A stretch of 46,682 bases of DNA from contig DATKPC010000063.1 in assembly GCA_035524275.1 (NCBI GenBank), positions 1 through 46,682 of the forward strand. The letters run 5' to 3'. Shown here one piece after another: positions 41,053-46,682 of the stretch. The notes under the pieces are model-generated. The model searched no databases and had not been told where the DNA came from. It saw only the letters and a list, made by a program, of their open reading frames with translations. How positions within the stretch are numbered: position 1 is the first letter of the stretch; every line of letters starts with the position of its first letter. The DNA is from DATKPC01 sp035524275. Its GTDB lineage: Bacteria; Pseudomonadota; Gammaproteobacteria; Burkholderiales; Burkholderiaceae_F. A program made the position numbers and the translations under genes.

Positions 41053-42276
41053 TCAGCCGTCCGCCAGGTGCACCAGGTCGCGGACGATCGGGTAGATCTG
41101 CTGCTGCCAGCGGCGACCGCTGAAGACGCCGTAGTGCCCGGCGCCCGCCTGCATGTAATGCTGCTTGCGATAGGCGCGGACGCTCGTGCACAGGTCGTGC
41201 GCGGCCATCGTCTGGCCGATCGCGCAGATATCGTCCTTCTCGCCCTCCACCGTCAGCAGTGCCGTGCGGCGGATCGCGCGCACGTCGACGCGGCGACCGC
41301 GCCAGCGCAGCGTCCCGCGCGCGAGCGCTGCCTCCTGGAACACGTCGCGCACGGTCTCCAGGTAGAACTCGGCCGGGAGGTCGGCGACCGCGAAATATTC
41401 GCGATAGAACGCGCGCGTCGCGGCGGCGGATTCGCGCTGTCCCTCGACCAGGTGGCGATAGAGGTCGACGAAGGACTGCTGGTGCCGCTGCAGGTTCATG
41501 CTCATGAACGCGCCGACCTGGACGAAGCCGGGGTAGACGCGGCGCATCGCGCCGGCGTAGCGCCACGGGACCGTGCTGATCAGGTGGCGCTCGAACCAGC
41601 CGAGTTCACGGCTTGTCGCGAGTTCGTTGACGCGCGTCGGATTGACGCGGCAGTCGACCGGGCCGGCCATCAGCGTCAGGCTGCGCGGCTGGGCCGGATG
41701 GTCGTCCTCCGCCATCAGCGCGACGGCCGCGAGTGCGGCGACGCAGGGCTGGCAGACGGCGAGCACGTGCGCGCCGGGCCCGATCCGCGCGACGAAGTCG
41801 ATGAGGTGCGCGACGTATTCGTCGAGGCCGAAGCGGCCGCACCACAGCGGCACGTCGCGCGCGTTGTGCCAGTCGGTGATGTAGACGTCATGGTCCGACA
41901 GCATCGTGCGCACCGTTTCGCGCAGCAGCGTCGCGAAGTGCCCCGACATCGGCGCGACGACCAGCACGCGCGGTTGCGGAGCGGCATCCGGCTTCGCGAA
42001 ACGCAGCAGGGTCCCGAACGCGGTTCGCGCGACGGTTTCCTCGCGCACTGCGATGTCGCGCCCGTCGCTCTCGACGTGCGCGATGGCGTAGTCCGGTCGC
42101 GCGTGCGTCAGGTTGGCCTGGTCCATCACGTCGAGCATCGCCTCGACGCGGCGACGCCACGGGCCGCGGCCCGACGCGGCGGTCGGCGCCCCGTCGAGGA
42201 GGTCGCGCATCACCCGCGTCGCGACGCGCGCGGGCCACAGCAGGTCGCTATGCGCCTGGAAAATGTCGTAGAACAT
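41053..42276 (-). CDS. phaZ: Intracellular poly(3-hydroxybutyrate) depolymerase
   Basis: A 407-residue cytoplasmic granule-associated depolymerase of the Cupriavidus PhaZa1 type. The N-terminus MFYDIFQAHSDLLWPARVAT is characteristic. The nucleophile is a cysteine in VCQPC (about Cys175) instead of the usual Ser of lipase boxes. The Asp region VEGEKDDICAIGQT and the His in GAGHYGVFSG complete the triad. It frees 3-hydroxybutyrate oligomers from storage granules during carbon shortage. No phaC or phasin gene lies in the window. Confidence 0.94.
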   Translation of the reverse strand: MFYDIFQAHSDLLWPARVATRVMRDLLDGAPTAASGRGPWRRRVEAMLDVMDQANLTHARPDYAIAHVESDGRDIAVREETVARTAFGTLLRFAKPDAAPQPRVLVVAPMSGHFATLLRETVRTMLSDHDVYITDWHNARDVPLWCGRFGLDEYVAHLIDFVARIGPGAHVLAVCQPCVAALAAVALMAEDDHPAQPRSLTLMAGPVDCRVNPTRVNELATSRELGWFERHLISTVPWRYAGAMRRVYPGFVQVGAFMSMNLQRHQQSFVDLYRHLVEGQRESAAATRAFYREYFAVADLPAEFYLETVRDVFQEAALARGTLRWRGRRVDVRAIRRTALLTVEGEKDDICAIGQTMAAHDLCTSVRAYRKQHYMQAGAGHYGVFSGRRWQQQIYPIVRDLVHLADG

Positions 42277-42350
42277 CGACGGTTCGGCGGGAGAGCGTCA
42301 CGGAATTCGACCGCCACGAGGCGACGACGCCTCCGTCGCAAGACCCGCGC

Positions 42351-42377
42351 CACCCGGGTGCCGGCGCGGGCGCCGGC
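42351..42377. repeat. Two adjacent perfect dyads upstream of the sigma54-type promoter
   Basis: CACCCGGGTG (42351-42360) is a perfect 10-bp palindrome. It is joined directly to GCCGGCGC-GG-GCGCCGGC (42360-42377), an inverted repeat with 8-bp arms. They sit 20-45 bases upstream of the -24 element. They could be an activator or repressor site, or a strong RNA hairpin for leftward or rightward transcripts. Confidence 0.5.
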
Positions 42378-42397
42378 CTTGCCCGCGGGCGGGAATC

Positions 42398-42412
42398 TGG
42401 CACGAGCCTTGC
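42398..42412 (+). promoter_or_regulatory. Sigma54 (-24/-12) promoter of the GST gene
   Basis: CTGGCACG-AGCC-TTGC fits the RpoN consensus TGGCACG-N4-TTGC exactly: the -24 GG is at 42399-42400 and the -12 GC at 42411-42412, 12 bases apart. Transcription would start near 42424, 25 bases before the GST ATG. A bacterial enhancer-binding protein would be needed; its site is not identified. Confidence 0.6.
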
Positions 42413-42448
42413 GCCGGCACGACACGGCGGGCCGCGAAGGGGACATCG

Positions 42449-43102
42449 ATGGCGAAGGCGACGTTGACGATCAACAGCAGGAACTACGGTTCGTGGTCGC
42501 TGCGCGGCTGGCTGCTGGCGAAGTTCTCCGGGATCGACTTCGACGTCCGGGTCGTCGCGCCGGACGATCCGGGCGCCCGCGCCGAGATCCTGTTGCTGTC
42601 CTCGTCGATCCTCGTGCCCGCGCTGGAGCACGACGGCGCGAAGGTCTGGGACACGCTGGCGATCGCGGAGTACCTGCACGAAGCCCGCCCGGAGGCGGGC
42701 CTGCTGCCGGCCGACCGGATCGCACGCGCCCACTGCCGCGCGGTCTGCGGCGAGATGCATTCCGGGTTCGCGAGCCTTCGCGCGGCGTTGCCGATGAACC
42801 TGCGTGCCCGCTGGCCCGGATTCCGGATCTGGGCGCGCGCGAAAGGCGACATCGACCGCATCGCGACGATCTGGCGCGACTGCCTCGCGAGCTACGGCGG
42901 TCCGTACCTGTTCGGCGCGCGGACGATGGCCGACGCGATGTATGCACCGGTCGCGACCCGCTTCGTCACCTACGACGTGAAGCTGGACCCGATCTGTTCG
43001 GCGTACGTCGAGCGCGTGATCGCGATGCCGGAACTCGTCGAATGGACCCAGGCCGCGCGGCAGGAACCGGAAGCGATCGAGGAACTCGAAGTCGAATTCT
43101 GA
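42449..43102 (+). CDS. Glutathione S-transferase family protein
   Basis: A 217-residue two-domain GST. The N-terminal thioredoxin fold has TINSRNYGSWSLRGWLLAKF (Ser/Tyr region at the glutathione thiol), SSSILVPALEHDGAKVWDTL with the cis-Pro, and IAEYLHE. The all-helical C-terminal domain includes AHCRAVCGEMHSGFASLRAA and FGARTMADAMYAPVATRF. It resembles the YfcF-like group active on peroxides and small electrophiles. It stands behind a sigma54-like promoter and diverges from phaZ. Confidence 0.92.
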   Translation: MAKATLTINSRNYGSWSLRGWLLAKFSGIDFDVRVVAPDDPGARAEILLLSSSILVPALEHDGAKVWDTLAIAEYLHEARPEAGLLPADRIARAHCRAVCGEMHSGFASLRAALPMNLRARWPGFRIWARAKGDIDRIATIWRDCLASYGGPYLFGARTMADAMYAPVATRFVTYDVKLDPICSAYVERVIAMPELVEWTQAARQEPEAIEELEVEF

Positions 43103-43110
43103 GGACCACC

Positions 43111-43144
43111 CCGGGTTCGGGCACCGTCCGGGTTCGGGCACCGT
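43111..43144. repeat. 17-bp tandem duplication
   Basis: CCGGGTTCGGGCACCGT occurs twice in direct contact (43111-43127 and 43128-43144), followed by a decayed third unit (CCCGGACCGTCCG). It lies right after the GST stop, in the 170-base gap before the LssY_C gene. Confidence 0.7.
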
Positions 43145-43272
43145 CCCGGACCGTCCGCGCACCACGACGGTGCCTGTCGAGCACGCCCACCGGCCCGGGG
43201 CCGGCGGTGCGCCGCCCGCGAGCGCTTTCGGGGCGGCTACGATGCGGCCTGCCTTCCTCCCGCCCCCATCTC

Positions 43273-43965
43273 ATGCCCCGAAAGATCGCGCTCGCCATGG
43301 CGCTCGCGCTGGCCGCCTGGCTCGCGCTGAGCTACGGCGTGATTCCCCGCGCCTGGCGCTCGTTCGAGCATCGGCACCCGGCGCTTTCCAACGTGACGAC
43401 GCGGACCGTCACCGCGTCCGGCATACCCGGCGATCCGCTGAACATCGCGGTCGTCGCCTCGGATGGAGGGCTCCTGCGCGCGATGCTTGCGGCCGGATGG
43501 AGCCCGGCGGACCCGATCACCTGGCGCTCGTCGCTGCGCATCGCCGCGGCAAGCATGATGCGGCGGTCCTACGACGAGGCGCCGGTCAGCAACCTCTACG
43601 TGTGGAATCGCGTGCAGGACTTCGCGTTCGAGCGCGAAGCGGGCGCCGATCCGCGCCAGCGGCACCACGTCCGGTTCTGGCGCTCGAGCGAGCTCGACGA
43701 CGACGGCCGTCCGCTGTGGATCGGCGCCGCGACGTTCGATACCCGGGTCGGCTTCAGCCACACGACCGGGCAGATCACGCACCACATCGGCTCCGCCATC
43801 GACGCCGAGCGCGACCGGCTGGCTGCCGACCTCGGCGCAACGCCCGGCATCGAGTTGACGTGGGTCGACGGGTTCCAGCCGGACCACGCCGGGCACAACG
43901 GCGGGGGCGATCCGTGGCAGACCGACGGCAGGCTTGCCGTCGTTACGGTCCCGCCGGGTCCCTGA
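43273..43965 (+). CDS. LssY C-terminal-domain protein
   Basis: A 230-residue protein with an N-terminal membrane helix or signal anchor (IALAMALALAAWLALSYGVI). An LssY_C-type domain follows: DPLNIAVVASDGGLLRAMLA, AGWSPADPITW, VSNLYVWNRVQDFAFERE, RHHVRFWRSSE and a C-terminal GHNGGGDPWQTDGRLAVVTV. This domain is found alone or at the end of PAP2/DedA-like membrane proteins. Its role is not established. The final 23 bases overlap the converging SEC-C gene. Confidence 0.8.
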   Translation: MPRKIALAMALALAAWLALSYGVIPRAWRSFEHRHPALSNVTTRTVTASGIPGDPLNIAVVASDGGLLRAMLAAGWSPADPITWRSSLRIAAASMMRRSYDEAPVSNLYVWNRVQDFAFEREAGADPRQRHHVRFWRSSELDDDGRPLWIGAATFDTRVGFSHTTGQITHHIGSAIDAERDRLAADLGATPGIELTWVDGFQPDHAGHNGGGDPWQTDGRLAVVTVPPGP

Positions 43966-44749
43966 GCGCCTGCGCGGCGCCGTGGCAGTGCTTGAACTTG
44001 CGCCCCGACCCGCAGGGACAGGGCTCGTTGCGACCTACCTTGCGCGCGTGGACCGTCTGCACCGCCGGCGGCACCACGAGCGGCGTCCACGGCCGGCGCT
44101 GCGCCCACCAGTCGAAGATCCGGCGCACGGACGGAGCGATCTCGGCCTCGCGCCGCTGGTGCGCCGCCTCGTCCATCTCCGACGGATCCAGCCGCTCCAG
44201 TTCGTCCCAGCCCTCCTCCGACCCGTAGAGGCGCAGCACGTGGAACCATTCCGGGTGTGCCGCCTGCAGCGGCTCCCAGGCGACCGGATCGAGCGCGATG
44301 GCCTCCAGGAAGCCGTGGCACCATGAATCGACGATCGTCGCGCCACCCTCGGCCTCGTCATGCTCGTCGAACAGCGGCTCGAAGCTCTGCGGCTCGCCGG
44401 CGAGCAGTTCCGCGGTCGCGTTGGCGTGACGAACGATCAGTTCCAGCAGGCGATGCGCGTCGCTCGCCCGCGCAAAGTCGGGCGCGGCGCGCCCATGGTC
44501 CGGGTCCCAGACGCGCGCGAGCCAGCGCTCGAGCGGCGGGACGGCGGGGCTGCAGACGAGGCCCGTCAGGTAGCCGTCGAGCATCGACGGGTCCATGCAC
44601 TGTTCCGGCACCGCGTCGCAGGACATCAGGTCGACGAGTTCCTCGCCTTCGGCGCGGGAAAGCGGCGCGGCGTATTCCGGCGCAGCGCCGGTCGCGCGCC
44701 CCGGGCCCGGCGTCGCCGTGCGGCCTGCATCGTCGATGGCTTCGATCAT
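43943..44749 (-). CDS. UPF0149/YecA-family protein with SEC-C zinc motif
   Basis: A 268-residue protein. The middle (about 50-200) has the UPF0149/YecA helical pattern (MLDGYLTGLVCSPAVPPLER, WCHGFLEAIAL). The end has a SEC-C zinc finger (GRNEPCPCGSGRKFKHCHG), like that in SecA, which binds zinc and can contact ribosomes or SecA partners. E. coli YecA is a comparable protein tied to protein export. The gene converges on the LssY_C gene with a 23-base overlap. Confidence 0.88.
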   Translation of the reverse strand: MIEAIDDAGRTATPGPGRATGAAPEYAAPLSRAEGEELVDLMSCDAVPEQCMDPSMLDGYLTGLVCSPAVPPLERWLARVWDPDHGRAAPDFARASDAHRLLELIVRHANATAELLAGEPQSFEPLFDEHDEAEGGATIVDSWCHGFLEAIALDPVAWEPLQAAHPEWFHVLRLYGSEEGWDELERLDPSEMDEAAHQRREAEIAPSVRRIFDWWAQRRPWTPLVVPPAVQTVHARKVGRNEPCPCGSGRKFKHCHGAAQALRDPAGP

Positions 44750-44881
44750 GTTCGCCCTCCCCGACGTGGCGCGCGGGAGCGCGGCCAGCGGAAGGCCATG
44801 CTAGCCCGAACGCGCGGCGCGGTCGGCCCCGCGTCGGCGCGGCGCGCGACGATCATTCGCCGGGCGGCAGCGGCCGCCGCG

Positions 44882-45232
44882 TCAACGGAACGGGTAGGTG
44901 CGACGCGCAGCGAGATGTTCGTCGTAGCGGCGGATGCGGTACTCGACGTCGATGAGATCGACCGCATCGGCGAGGTAGGCCTCGCGCTGTTGCAGTTCGC
45001 GGCGCCACGCGCGATCCTGCATGTCGTCGAAGAAGCGGGCGAGCCAGCCCTTGCGCGGCGTCGACGACAGCGCTTCGGACGGCGCCTGGGCGGTTGTTGC
45101 ACGCTCCGTTTCGCGGTGCACCATCGCCGCTGCCCCCGGGTTCGACCCATCGATCTCCTCGATCGCCGTCGATGCCGTCGAATGGGGCACCAGCCATTGC
45201 CGGGCGCGTTCTAGATGGGCCAGGGGACGCAT
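44882..45232 (-). CDS. DUF3563 family protein
   Basis: A 116-residue soluble protein whose C-terminal half (GWLARFFDDMQDRAWRRELQ, QREAYLADAVDLIDVEYRIR) is the DUF3563 pattern, typical of Burkholderiales. The N-terminal half is longer than in most relatives. The ATG at 45232 follows AAGGAA at good spacing and a promoter at 45286-45314. Function unknown. Confidence 0.82.
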   Translation of the reverse strand: MRPLAHLERARQWLVPHSTASTAIEEIDGSNPGAAAMVHRETERATTAQAPSEALSSTPRKGWLARFFDDMQDRAWRRELQQREAYLADAVDLIDVEYRIRRYDEHLAARRTYPFR

Positions 45233-45285
45233 GCTGATTCCTTTACAAGTTCATGATTTTTAATAAATGATCGAGATTCCTTTCC

Positions 45286-45314
45286 ACTATATTGCGACGC
45301 AGCAACGCGGTCCA
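45286..45314 (-). promoter_or_regulatory. Promoter of the DUF3563 gene
   Basis: On the minus strand, -10 TATAGT (plus 45286-45291) is preceded, at 17 bases, by a -35 TGGACC (plus 45309-45314; four of six matches). Transcription from about 45279 gives a leader of about 47 nt. Confidence 0.5.
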
Positions 45315-45320
45315 ATCTGA

Positions 45321-45349
45321 TGATTTGATCCGGCAAATCAGTTTTTTTT
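45321..45349 (+). terminator. Intrinsic terminator with no upstream plus-strand gene
   Basis: TGATTTG (45321-45327), loop ATCCGG, CAAATCA (45334-45340), then G and eight T (45342-45349), with six more T after one A. This is the only textbook Rho-independent terminator seen in the window, and it points rightward. The nearest rightward gene upstream ends at 43965, with two leftward genes between. Confidence 0.75.
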
Positions 45350-45387
45350 ATTTTTTCCACGACGAACGCCGCGGCGCAACATCGAGG

Positions 45388-45393
45388 TATACT
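45388..45393 (+). promoter_or_regulatory. -10 element of the lysR gene
   Basis: TATACT, five of six matches to TATAAT, lies 31 bases before the lysR ATG and downstream of the terminator. No clear -35 stands 16-18 bases upstream, so activation or weak constitutive expression is likely. Confidence 0.35.
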
Positions 45394-45424
45394 TTCTTTT
45401 TGAAACTTTGGATTTCGGCTGGGT

Positions 45425-46420
45425 ATGGAGCTTTACCAGCTACGCAGCTTCCTGGTCGTCGCCGAATGCGAGCACCTGACGCGCGCCGCAGAGCGGTTGC
45501 ACGTCAGCCAGCCCGCGCTGAGCGCTCAGATCCGTGCACTCGAGGATGAACTCGAGGTCGCGCTGTTCGAGCGGCGGCCGAGCGGCATGAGCCTGACGCC
45601 GGCCGGGCGCCGCCTGCTGTCGCACGCGAGCCAGGTCGTCGCGTCGGCGCAGGAATTGCGCAACGAGGCGCGCGCCATCAAGGGCGAGGTCGCCGGCGCC
45701 GTCCGTGTCGGCACGCTCGTGGACGCGGAGTTCATCCGCCTCCCCGAGGTCCTGAACACCGCGGTCGAGCTCTACCCGCTGCTCGAGCTCCAGCTGCACC
45801 GCGAGGTTTCCGGCGCCGCCTTCGAGGAAGTGCGATCCGGCGCGCTCGATGCCAGCTTCTACTATGGCGACCTGTCGCATTCGTCGGTCGCCTCGCTGCC
45901 GCTGCGCGACATCGCCTACCGTATCGCGGCCCCCGCGGCCTGGGCGGATCGGCTGCGCGGCGCCGGTCCGGTCGCACTCGCGAGCGAGCCGTGGATCATG
46001 GCGCCACCGATCAGCACGCATCACCAGCTCGCGCGCACGTGGTTCGCGGAAGCCGGCGTCGAACCGACGACGGTCGTCGAGGCCGACGACGACACCGTGA
46101 TCAGCTCGCTGGTCGTCGCCGGGCTGGGCATCGCGCTGATCCGCGAAGACGTGGCGCAGGCACGCGCCGACGCCGGCGAGCTGTATCTCCTGCCGGACGT
46201 GCGGCTGCGAACCCGCCTGCAGTTCATCTACCTCCGCAGCCGCGAGCACGACCCGACGATCCGCGCGTTGCGCGAGGTCGTTCGCGGCGTCTGGGGGCGG
46301 GGCGCGCGCGACGCGGCACCGAAGCGGGTACGCAACGCTGAGGTCGCGGCGGCCCCGGAGCGTCGGACCGGCGGCAGCCGGCCGAAGGCCGACCCGGAAG
46401 CGTTCAGCAATCGCGCCTGA
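45425..46420 (+). CDS. LysR-family transcriptional regulator
   Basis: A 331-residue LysR regulator. The N-terminal helix-turn-helix (about 1-60) is canonical: LYQLRSFLVVAECEHLTRAA, ERLHVSQPALSAQIRALEDE and LFERRPSGMSLTPAGRRLL. A coiled linker and a periplasmic-binding-protein-like effector domain (about 90-290) follow, then a 35-residue polar tail beyond the usual LysR end (about 300). LysR proteins often regulate a divergent gene, which here is the DUF3563 gene across the AT-rich gap. Ligand unknown. Confidence 0.93.
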   Translation: MELYQLRSFLVVAECEHLTRAAERLHVSQPALSAQIRALEDELEVALFERRPSGMSLTPAGRRLLSHASQVVASAQELRNEARAIKGEVAGAVRVGTLVDAEFIRLPEVLNTAVELYPLLELQLHREVSGAAFEEVRSGALDASFYYGDLSHSSVASLPLRDIAYRIAAPAAWADRLRGAGPVALASEPWIMAPPISTHHQLARTWFAEAGVEPTTVVEADDDTVISSLVVAGLGIALIREDVAQARADAGELYLLPDVRLRTRLQFIYLRSREHDPTIRALREVVRGVWGRGARDAAPKRVRNAEVAAAPERRTGGSRPKADPEAFSNRA

Positions 46421-46590
46421 GGGCAGGACGTTCGCGGGGCGGCGATTGCGCTGCGCCCTGGCGTCGCGGCCCGACGGGTCGATCGGCACCTGACTTTCCC
46501 ATCCATTCCGTGATGTGGGCGCCCACTTTAGTTGGGCGTCTCCAGGTCGGGCGAACCCGTGGTCGCCCTGGGGTCGTTACGGGTGTCGTC

Positions 46591-46682
46591 ATGGGCAAAT
46601 CGCCTATTACCCAAATGCGGGAATCGGGTTACGCTCGACGTCACGCTGACTACCCCATTTGGATCGATCCGTCATGGCTCTT
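46591..46682 (+). CDS. Partial ORF of unknown product, cut by the window edge
   Basis: ATG 46591 opens a frame with 30 visible codons (MGKSPITQMRESGYARRHAD, then YPIWIDPSWL). An internal ATG at 46615 could be the start. Codon use is less GC-biased than in the neighbours. The 170 bases before it hold a TGGGCGCCCA palindrome (about 46516-46525) and a GGGCGA/TCGCCC stem (46549-46568), but no gene. Not recognised; it may belong to a different functional or mobile region that continues to the right. Confidence 0.35.
   Translation, partial: MGKSPITQMRESGYARRHADYPIWIDPSWL

Larger units (their letters stand above)
45242..45349 (+). ncRNA. Candidate small RNA ending at an orphan terminator
   Basis: A possible promoter on the plus strand is TTTACA (45242-45247, five of six -35 matches), 18 bases, then AATGAT (45266-45271, four of six). 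It would start an RNA near 45278 and end it at the intrinsic terminator at 45321-45349, about 70 nt in total. No coding potential is visible in between. The terminator is convincing; the promoter is weak. The 192-base gap is far richer in AT than its surroundings. Confidence 0.3.

Noticed and set aside
40210..43272. The long plus-strand frame leading into the LssY_C gene
   Set aside because: Only the part from ATG 43273 has a membrane anchor and domain pattern; the rest is antisense to folD/phaZ and out of frame with the GST gene.

Overview
The window is a very GC-rich (about 70%), densely coded chromosomal segment. It has high third-position GC, many ATGA/GTGA stop-start overlaps, an intracellular poly-hydroxybutyrate depolymerase, a DUF3563 protein, RND/NodT pumps and a biuret/allophanate cluster. 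Together these point to a betaproteobacterium, most likely Burkholderiales. This placement is an inference from gene content, not from a marker gene. No rRNA, tRNA, CRISPR array, prophage or complete insertion sequence was found.

Layout. (1) 1-16.1 kb, all rightward: three drug-efflux modules. They are a MarR regulator with a NodT-EmrA-EmrB tripartite pump, an MdtA-MdtB-MdtC-NodT RND pump, and a second 14-TM-type MFS (DHA2) exporter. (2) 16.2-17.6 kb: two small secreted proteins, then a palindromic intergenic repeat. (3) 17.7-22.1 kb, leftward: a YqjD-YqjE-small membrane protein operon followed by a UvrD/PcrA-type helicase, and purU. (4) 22.3-26.4 kb: a DASS-type anion permease, a coding remnant that lacks a start codon, an aldo/keto reductase and a DUF4397 repeat lipoprotein. 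(5) 26.6-31.4 kb: an unknown small protein and a dihaem cytochrome c diverge from a regulatory region with a good sigma70 promoter and an FNR/ANR-like box. A tandem methylglyoxal-synthase-fold protein coupled to an MFS exporter and a Tat-type secreted unknown follow. (6) 31.4-37.0 kb: a fructosamine-kinase-like protein, then BiuH diverging from atzF-atzG-atzE-atzH, which together make a nitrogen-scavenging route from biuret/1-carboxybiuret to ammonia. (7) 37.0-42.3 kb, leftward: an aminotransferase, a thioredoxin-domain protein overlapping folD, a second copy of the palindromic repeat, and phaZ. (8) 42.4-46.7 kb: a GST behind a sigma54-type promoter, an LssY_C-domain protein, a SEC-C protein, DUF3563, an AT-rich gap with an orphan intrinsic terminator, a LysR regulator, and an unrecognised partial ORF at the edge.

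The most interesting points are the complete-looking biuret/1-carboxybiuret cluster without its own transporter or cyanuric acid hydrolase, and the internally duplicated methylglyoxal-synthase-fold protein. The 21-bp triple dyad repeat with a compensatory base-pair change, the candidate small RNA before lysR, and the sigma54 and FNR-like promoter elements are also notable. All functional calls come from reading motifs by eye; no database search was run.
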